Positions 1-4,986 of a stretch of 7,946 nt of DNA are shown in pieces. This DNA is from Gammaproteobacteria bacterium UBA6968. GTDB taxonomy: Bacteria > Pseudomonadota > Gammaproteobacteria > Pseudomonadales > Azotimanducaceae. Below the pieces are notes generated by a model. The model was not told the DNA's origin. It did not search any database and saw only the letters and a program-made list of their open reading frames with translations. Position 1 is the first letter of the stretch, and each line of letters begins with the position of its first letter. Made by a program: the position numbers and the translations under genes. The stretch is from NCBI GenBank assembly GCA_002450255.1, contig DJYW01000082.1:1-7946 (forward strand), in the 5' to 3' direction.

Positions 1-182
1 AATAGAGGCCATAGAATAAACGCATCAAAACGGGAAGATTATAAAAAGCCCGCCGTCCTCGCGTACACAGCGGTAGCATTCAGCATATGATCCGATTCGA
101 TCCCGCCGCGTTACCCAAAAGGCCTTTAGACGGGCACTTCTTGGTAACGCTTCTTGTCAGTCAATGTCGATCGTTTATTCGC
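1..182. other. Intergenic region with small inverted repeats, no supported gene
   Basis: No convincing gene is visible here. A minus-strand ATG at 25-23 opens a frame (MRLFYGLY) that runs off the left edge. A TATAAT hexamer lies just upstream of it on that strand (43-38), but there is no ribosome site, so a partial gene is only a guess. The plus strand is open from 1 to a TGA at 88-90, with no recognisable protein. The region holds an 8-bp inverted repeat (108-115 with 143-150) and a 7-bp direct repeat CTTCTTG (137-143 and 150-156). I see no classical terminator for the minus-strand gene that ends at 183. Confidence 0.5.
108..150. repeat. Perfect 8-bp inverted repeat enclosing a palindrome
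   Basis: GCGTTACC (108-115) is matched by its exact complement GGTAACGC (143-150), with a 27-base loop. The loop contains the 10-bp palindrome AAAGGCCTTT (118-127). It lies about 30 bases past the stop of the minus-strand MDR gene, so the transcript could fold here. No T-run follows the stem, so it is not a standard intrinsic terminator. It may be an mRNA 3' hairpin or chance. Confidence 0.4.
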
Positions 183-1319
183 CTAAAGACTCGGGTTAAT
201 CAAATATTTTTTACCCGTTGCCTGCAGCGCATAGGTTTGTAAAACATCAATTTCCAGTGCCTGGCGCAGCGATATTTCTTCTGCATACTGGCTAGCAAAT
301 GTGGTCTTTACCTCATCGGCGACACGCTTGCGCAACTCACCGGCACGCTCGTTACCAATTTTCTTCAGGAAGGGTGTCAATAACCAGCCCCCTACACCCC
401 ACTGCATGCCGTAGCTGCGCGTTAAGGTAGTGACGCGTCGTTCTAATCCGCCGTAGATATAAACCTGCTTGTGCTGGTCTGAACCATACCGGCTGTACTC
501 CGTCGCGGTGCGGTTTGCCGCGGCTTCCATGGCCACCAATATGTTGTTGGCCAACTCGCCGCCGCCAGTCGCGTCAAACGCTAAGTAGGCACCCACTTCG
601 GCTATGGCGTTGATAAGGTCTTCCATGAAAGTCGGTTGGCTGGAATCACAAACGCGCGTCGCGCCAACAGACCGTAGTAGCTCTGCTTGCTCTGGTTTGC
701 GAACGATATTGACCAGGTCGACGCCGTCGGCCAAACAAATCTTCTGTAGCATCTGGCCCAGGTTTGAGGCCGCCGCGGTATGAATCAACGCCTTGTATCC
801 TTCACTGCGCATGGTTTCGACCATGCCGAGAGCAGTGAGCGGATTCACGAAACAGGATGCGCTCTCGCGGGCAGTCACACCATCGTGCATAGGTAAACAT
901 TGATTAACAGAAAGGGTTCGGTATTCGCCGTACATCGCGCCACCCAGTACAGCTACGGTGCGACCAACTAGGGCTTGGGCCGCTTCGGAATCCCCTGCAG
1001 CAATCACAGTACCCGAGCCTTCGTTGCCCACTGGCATCGATTCATCCCAGCGTGCTTTCAGCGCGGGTACAACCTGCTCGGGTACATCGGCTGCAATTAC
1101 TGGTTGATCTGCGGTGCCTACATTGCGGGCGTTGCTGACATCTGCCATGCCCAAGAGCAGCCCCAAGTCCGATGGATTAATCGGTGATGCCTCTACTCGG
1201 ACGAGTACTTGATTGCCGGTAGGCGCTTGTACAGGAGTATCTTCCAGACTGAGACGCAACTGCCCTGCCGCAGTTACCAAAGAGCGCAGCTGTAGGCCGC
1301 TACTTGGTTGAGTGGTCAT
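183..1319 (-). CDS. Zinc-independent MDR oxidoreductase (quinone oxidoreductase-like)
   Basis: This 378-residue protein belongs to the medium-chain dehydrogenase/reductase superfamily, probably a cytosolic NAD(P)H-dependent reductase of the quinone-oxidoreductase/enoyl-reductase type. The N-terminal GroES-like domain carries VLVRVEASPINPSDLG (about 38-53), where zinc alcohol dehydrogenases have Cys, then NEGSGTVIAAG (about 98-108) in place of GHEGxG. The catalytic zinc ligands therefore appear absent. The Rossmann domain follows, with AAASNLGQM (about 183-191) in the nucleotide-loop position and an IVRKPEQAELLRSVGA stretch typical of the second strand. Length fits the family, slightly long because of a 30-residue N-terminal-domain insert. 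The ATG has GAGGG (1331-1327) seven bases upstream. A possible -10 (TATAGT, 1351-1346) lies a little further back, with no good -35. Substrate cannot be read from sequence. It stands alone on its strand. Confidence 0.88.
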   Translation of the reverse strand: MTTQPSSGLQLRSLVTAAGQLRLSLEDTPVQAPTGNQVLVRVEASPINPSDLGLLLGMADVSNARNVGTADQPVIAADVPEQVVPALKARWDESMPVGNEGSGTVIAAGDSEAAQALVGRTVAVLGGAMYGEYRTLSVNQCLPMHDGVTARESASCFVNPLTALGMVETMRSEGYKALIHTAAASNLGQMLQKICLADGVDLVNIVRKPEQAELLRSVGATRVCDSSQPTFMEDLINAIAEVGAYLAFDATGGGELANNILVAMEAAANRTATEYSRYGSDQHKQVYIYGGLERRVTTLTRSYGMQWGVGGWLLTPFLKKIGNERAGELRKRVADEVKTTFASQYAEEISLRQALEIDVLQTYALQATGKKYLINPSL

Positions 1320-1345
1320 ATCCTTTCCCTCTTAAAAAAAGGGCG

Positions 1346-1351
1346 ACTATA
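1346..1351 (-). promoter_or_regulatory. Possible -10 box for the MDR gene
   Basis: On the minus strand the hexamer TATAGT matches the sigma-70 -10 consensus at five of six bases and lies 26 bases upstream of the ATG at 1319. No convincing -35 is seen at 16-18 bases, so the assignment rests on position and one hexamer only. Confidence 0.25.
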
Positions 1352-1444
1352 CATGACATTGAGCGACCAGATTTATAACCGATGCGTTAAAGGATATGCC
1401 GCGTGGAGTACACGATTTGCGGCTCGCTAGTGGCACGAAGGGAG

Positions 1445-1466
1445 CGATGTAACGATGTAACGATGT
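1445..1466. repeat. 8-bp tandem repeat, 2.75 copies
   Basis: The unit CGATGTAA is present twice exactly (1445-1452, 1453-1460) and a third time as CGATGT (1461-1466). It lies in the intergenic gap between divergent genes. Repeats of this kind arise by replication slippage; two or three adjacent copies could also serve as a binding array, but nothing else in the sequence supports that. Confidence 0.7.
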
Positions 1467-1679
1467 GCCAAACTGTAACAGCTGCGGGGCGGGTAGCGAC
1501 TAGATCTGAGCAGAGGCCAAAACTCGAACCTAAGCCCGATCCTGAACTCAGACCCAGATCACTAGCCCTGCTCAAAGATGCTGCGAGTTGTTAATTCTGC
1601 GAAGCACCTCTGGAAAACCAAATCGCTCTGGGCTAGCGTTACGGATTCAATCTTCCTAGCGCAGGCCTGCGGAGCCAAC

Positions 1680-2156
1680 GTGTTACCACTCACTACTAAA
1701 GACCTGCGCCAGCTCTTCTACGGTCGTAACGTCGCCGAACTCGGCTTGCCGGACGTAGATAATGTGGACTGGGGAGTCCTGGACTATTTCGGTTGGATCC
1801 ATCCAAGCGGTCAACTGGGTTTTGTCGCAGTGCCATTGGACGACGGCCTGCGAGGTCTGCGGCTGCGACGCATAAGCAATCCCAACTCACGCCCACGCAC
1901 CCGCATGTGCTCTTGGTGTCATCATGTATATCGCCATCGGGGCACCGCGCTGTTCACCACCTCCGTGGTCGGATCAGATGGTCGGCGCTCGATCGGTAAC
2001 CATGTCTGCAGCCACCTGGATTGCAGCCTGCGCATCCGTAACCTGACCTCCGACCCATCTACTTACTTACCAGAAAGTATGCATATCGACTATAAAGTTC
2101 GACGCCTGCAAAATTCGCTAACAATGTTCCTCTCACGCGCCAATGCGCTCAGCTGA
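1680..2156 (+). CDS. FBP (FusB-like, EF-G-binding) treble-clef zinc-finger protein
   Basis: This small cytosolic protein resembles the FBP C-terminal domain family (FusB/FusC-like). FusB and FusC bind elongation factor G and release it from fusidic-acid-stalled ribosomes; homologues outside staphylococci have no settled role. In the 158-residue form, PLTTKDLRQLF (from residue 3) opens the domain, WGVLDYFGW and FVAVPLDDGLRGLRLR follow, then the zinc finger: CSWC (C77, C80) and CSHLDCS (C110, C115). The C-terminal helix VRRLQNSLTMFL matches the family ending. I chose GTG 1680 because GGAG (1671-1674) sits five bases upstream and family members begin just before PLT. An upstream in-frame ATG at 1578 would give 192 residues, but it lacks a ribosome site and its extra 34 residues look unlike the family. 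The acyl-CoA dehydrogenase follows after 122 bases and need not be cotranscribed. Family assignment is from remembered motifs. Confidence 0.8.
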   Translation: MLPLTTKDLRQLFYGRNVAELGLPDVDNVDWGVLDYFGWIHPSGQLGFVAVPLDDGLRGLRLRRISNPNSRPRTRMCSWCHHVYRHRGTALFTTSVVGSDGRRSIGNHVCSHLDCSLRIRNLTSDPSTYLPESMHIDYKVRRLQNSLTMFLSRANALS

Positions 2157-2278
2157 AATTAGACATTAATTTGACAATTCCATGTTTTATCAACAATTTA
2201 CCCCAAAAATCGTATACAGATATTGGCAAGTCCAAGAAGGCTTAGCATAATGCCTCGTAAGTTAAACGGAGGTGCGCC
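2157..2278 (+). promoter_or_regulatory. Leader and candidate promoters of the acyl-CoA dehydrogenase
   Basis: This AT-rich 122-base gap contains a perfect -35 hexamer, TTGACA (2171-2176). Its best partner is AACAAT (2192-2197), at a short 15-base spacing. An alternative pair is TCAACA (2190-2195) and TATACA (2213-2218), with an ideal 17-base spacer. The ribosome site CGGAGGT is unusually strong: GGAGG at 2268-2272, six bases before the ATG. I cannot decide between the two promoters, and I see no clear operator palindrome. Confidence 0.4.
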
Positions 2279-3475
2279 ATGAATTTAGAGGCTTTTCGTG
2301 AAGAAACCAGAGACTGGCTGGAAGACAATGTTCCACAGAGCATGCGCTTAGGTGCAGTCCACTTTGAAGATGCTTACGAGTTGTATCGAACCGACGACGC
2401 GATGTTATGGCGAGAGCGTGCCGCGGTTCGTGGTTGGACTGCGCCAACCTGGCCAACCCAGTACGGTGGCGGTGGCTTAGACGCCGAACAATACCGTGTG
2501 CTAGGCGAAGAAATGGCTCGCATCAAAGCGCTTCCTGCCGAAACCGGTATGGGCCTCGCTATGATTGGACCAACCATTCTAGAAATGGGCACCGAGGAAC
2601 AACGACAGCGGCACATCCCTAAAATTGTCACAGGTGAGGCGCAGTGGTGTCAGGGTTACTCAGAACCAGGCGCCGGCTCTGACCTGGCTGGTCTGCAAAC
2701 CAAAGCAGTGTTGGACGGTGACCAGTTCGTTATCAATGGCCAGAAGATTTGGACCAGCGGCGCTCAGTATGCCAACTGGATGTTTGCCTTGGTTCGCACG
2801 GATCCGTCTGCGCCAAAGCACGAAGGCATCAGCTTTGTGCTGCTACCAATGGATCAGCCTGGCGTTACCGTTAAGCCCATTCGCCTTATCTCCGGTTCCT
2901 CACCGTTCTGTGAGACCTTCTTCGACAATGCCATCGCCAAGCGTGAAGACATGATCGGCGAAATGAACAAAGGCTGGAGCGTGGGCAAGCGTCTGCTGCA
3001 ATATGAGCGCAACGCGACCACTCGACGCAAAGCACCAACGAAAGGCAAGAAGGCTGCCAAGCCACGCCTAAATGCCTACGCAGAGCTTGCGAAGCAGTAT
3101 CTAGGTGAAGACGCGCAGGGTCGCATTGCGAACACTGATAGCCGCAATGACGTGATCGCACAGGTCATCGAAGAGCGCGCGCTGTCTTTGACTACGCAGC
3201 GCGTCGTTGAAGAAAGCCGTTCCGCTGGCGCACCAGGTGCTGCCACCTCGATCTTTAAGTTCGTTGGTTCTAGCGTTACGCGCGCCGGCTCTGAGTTGAA
3301 GTCTCGCTTGCGCGGCACCTCAGGCCTGGTCTGGGAAAGCAACGAGTTTACCGCAGATGAGTTAGAATCGACGCGCAGCTGGTTACGTGATCGCGCCATC
3401 ACCATTTATGGCGGCACGAACGAAGTTCAGCTCAACGTCATTGCGAAACGCGTGTTGGGCTTACCAGACGCATAA
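2279..3475 (+). CDS. Acyl-CoA dehydrogenase (FadE-like)
   Basis: This 398-residue flavoenzyme should introduce a 2,3-double bond into an acyl-CoA thioester, passing electrons to electron-transferring flavoprotein. The order is typical: an N-terminal helical domain (1-120), the middle beta domain with YSEPGAGSDLAGLQT (127-141) and KIWTSGAQYANWM (156-168) for FAD and substrate contacts, and a C-terminal helical domain ending IYGGTNEVQLNVIAKRVLGLP (376-396). Where medium-chain enzymes have the catalytic Glu (YEGT) this protein has YGGT. E243 in LLQYER is the likely replacement base, as in isovaleryl-CoA and steroid-side-chain dehydrogenases. A basic, Lys-rich insert (about 248-262) follows that helix. 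The ATG has GGAGG six bases upstream. It converges on the amidohydrolase with only 14 bases between stop codons and ends at a hairpin terminator. Substrate unknown; a branched, cyclic or steroid-like acyl chain is possible. Confidence 0.93.
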   Translation: MNLEAFREETRDWLEDNVPQSMRLGAVHFEDAYELYRTDDAMLWRERAAVRGWTAPTWPTQYGGGGLDAEQYRVLGEEMARIKALPAETGMGLAMIGPTILEMGTEEQRQRHIPKIVTGEAQWCQGYSEPGAGSDLAGLQTKAVLDGDQFVINGQKIWTSGAQYANWMFALVRTDPSAPKHEGISFVLLPMDQPGVTVKPIRLISGSSPFCETFFDNAIAKREDMIGEMNKGWSVGKRLLQYERNATTRRKAPTKGKKAAKPRLNAYAELAKQYLGEDAQGRIANTDSRNDVIAQVIEERALSLTTQRVVEESRSAGAPGAATSIFKFVGSSVTRAGSELKSRLRGTSGLVWESNEFTADELESTRSWLRDRAITIYGGTNEVQLNVIAKRVLGLPDA

Positions 3476-3489
3476 ACGCCTAGGTGGGC

Positions 3490-4986
3490 TCAAAGAAACG
3501 TCGCTTCTGCGGCGTTTTTTTTGCCCAAAATTTCGTTTTGGCCAGCGCCGTCTAGGTCAGCGCGAACATACACCGGCTTGCCGTCAATAAAAGTCGCACA
3601 GATTGGTGACTCCTCAGCATTTTCGGCAGAGACGCCAGCTTTGGTTGGGCATTGCAAAACACTGGCGCCCAACCTTGCCACGTGCTCGGTATAAGCCTCA
3701 GGCGCGATGTGACTTAAGCAGAGATCGGCAGGTGAACCCACTGCCGTCTGACGCGGCGGCAAACTCAGATCGTGAGGCCAACGAAAATAGCCAGATAAGG
3801 CATCACTTGCGGAAACGCGCTCCACCTTGCCAATGCATACGCCCTGGGCGTCCAATCTGAGCTGAGCTGCAGCGGCAACTTGCCAGGGGTCTACAGGACC
3901 GTAGGGTGCGTCGCTGCTGGCTATCACCTGAATACCAGCTTGCAACAGGCTACGATAGCGGTATAAGTCGATTAGCTCTGAACGACTTAGAGCTTCGCGG
4001 TATTGCTCGCCGCGAACGGTTATGAAGCCGGGTTGCGTGATGACCGGTAAATTCATCTCAGCCAACCTGGCGATCATCTCCTGGGTGATCATGCCACCGT
4101 GCTCGATCCGATCCTGGGGATGTAAACCAGCCTCATCCAGCGCCGCCAGAACAAAAACCAACTCTAAGTGGCTCACACAATGAAACGCTGCACCTCGGTC
4201 TTGCTCGTGCGCGAGCCGCAGGTCTGTCACTAACTGATCGAAAGGTGGCAGAGCGTCCTCGTCGAGCATAATCTTGCGCGGCCCGGCTGACACCGACCCA
4301 TCGCCCATAACGTATAACTTCTGTTGTATCGCACCGCTATTGCATAGTTGCTTTAGCTGCTGCTGTTGCGCTGCGTTATTGGTGTAAGACGCATCGGTAA
4401 TGCCAGTGATGCCCAGACGCGTCAGATGCCTAGAAAGTCCGCCAATATCCAACTCTTCTAGCGCGTCGATGCGCTCGCCAAGCCAGGCGTCCATGCGAAA
4501 CAATCTTCCAGTGGGCTCGCCATTAGCATCACATTCAACGCCTTCCAGCGCCTTGTATTCGTCGATACACACGGCTCGCATCGCGGCGGTGTTGAGCATC
4601 CACACTTTGCCGCTGCGATGCTGAATACGCACTGGTCGATGACTGATCCATGCGTCTAACTGTGCTGCATACAGCGGTCCCGCAACCGACTCGTGATAGT
4701 GGATACCGCGAAGCCAGCCCGCACCTGGCGCATCATTCAGCAAAGCCTGTAGCGTTCCCGCGGCGGTTACGGCCTGTGGGCCGCAGTCCAGCGACCGGCG
4801 CTGTGCGGCCAGCGCGAAAAAATGTAAATGATGGTCATGCAACCCCGGCAGCAGATAAGTGCCCGCTGCATCAATCACTGCCTCGTCGGGTAACGGCGTG
4901 AGGTCCGGTGCCATTGCGGTAATCATCGAACTCATGCGCACGCTAACCCGCTGGCCGCCGACAATAGCATTGCGAATCAACGTCAT
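3490..4986 (-). CDS. Metal-dependent amidohydrolase, family 3 (YtcJ-like)
   Basis: This 498-residue cytosolic hydrolase has the amidohydrolase TIM-barrel fold. A short N-terminal beta segment leads to YLLPGLHDHHLHFF (44-57), which contains the HxH metal motif H53-L-H55. Later ligand candidates are H269 and H273 in FHCVSHLEL, H296 in RIEHGG, and D359 in SSDAPYGPVDPW, the final barrel Asp. The C-terminal beta segment includes GSPADLCL and VYVRADL. Family members cleave amide, imide or related C-N bonds; the substrate is not evident. I chose ATG 4986 because it overlaps the stop of the upstream CoA transferase as ATGA, implying translational coupling, and a typical family N terminus starts there. 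A start at 5046 would add 20 residues from inside the transferase. AAGG lies nine bases upstream. The last residues are encoded by the opposing gene's terminator. Confidence 0.88.
   Translation of the reverse strand: MTLIRNAIVGGQRVSVRMSSMITAMAPDLTPLPDEAVIDAAGTYLLPGLHDHHLHFFALAAQRRSLDCGPQAVTAAGTLQALLNDAPGAGWLRGIHYHESVAGPLYAAQLDAWISHRPVRIQHRSGKVWMLNTAAMRAVCIDEYKALEGVECDANGEPTGRLFRMDAWLGERIDALEELDIGGLSRHLTRLGITGITDASYTNNAAQQQQLKQLCNSGAIQQKLYVMGDGSVSAGPRKIMLDEDALPPFDQLVTDLRLAHEQDRGAAFHCVSHLELVFVLAALDEAGLHPQDRIEHGGMITQEMIARLAEMNLPVITQPGFITVRGEQYREALSRSELIDLYRYRSLLQAGIQVIASSDAPYGPVDPWQVAAAAQLRLDAQGVCIGKVERVSASDALSGYFRWPHDLSLPPRQTAVGSPADLCLSHIAPEAYTEHVARLGASVLQCPTKAGVSAENAEESPICATFIDGKPVYVRADLDGAGQNEILGKKNAAEATFL
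3496..3522 (+). terminator. Intrinsic terminator of the acyl-CoA dehydrogenase
   Basis: AAACGTCGC (3496-3504) pairs with GCGGCGTTT (3509-3517) around a TTCT loop, with one G-T wobble, and the stem runs into a T-tract that ends at 3522. Flanking TGGGC (3485-3489) and GCCCA (3523-3527) can extend the structure. The signal begins 20 bases after the dehydrogenase stop. It lies inside the last codons of the opposing amidohydrolase, whose C-terminal residues KKNAAEATF it encodes. Confidence 0.8.

Larger units (their letters stand above)
1320..1679. other. Gene-poor gap between the MDR and FBP-domain genes
   Basis: About 360 bases lie between the MDR start and the preferred start of the FBP-domain gene. 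Open frames at 1387-1575 (minus) and 1403-1594 (plus) give proteins without recognisable domains, and the second depends on a GTG start with no ribosome site; I regard both as chance. The stretch holds an 8-bp tandem repeat (1445-1466) and a loose inverted repeat, TGAGCAG (1507-1513) with CTGCTCA (1568-1574). The 5' untranslated region and promoter of the FBP gene should be here, but I cannot point to good promoter hexamers. Confidence 0.5.

Noticed and set aside
1..25. Possible start of a minus-strand gene (MRLFYGLY) running off the left edge
   Set aside because: Only eight codons are visible. A TATAAT lies upstream but there is no ribosome site. A GST-like N terminus crossed my mind, but this is too short to claim.
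1387..1575. 62-residue minus-strand open frame in the same gap
   Set aside because: Low-complexity Ser/Gly-rich start, antisense to the other chance frame, no ribosome site and no recognisable motif.
1440..1580. CRISPR-like or attachment-site structure in the gap
   Set aside because: Repeats are only 7-8 bp with no spacers of regular size, and no integrase, cas or tRNA gene is nearby.
1403..1594. 63-residue plus-strand open frame upstream of the FBP gene (EPKPDPELRP stretch)
   Set aside because: It needs a GTG start with no ribosome site, contains the 8-bp tandem repeat, and its Pro/Glu-rich part comes from simple sequence. No domain is recognisable.
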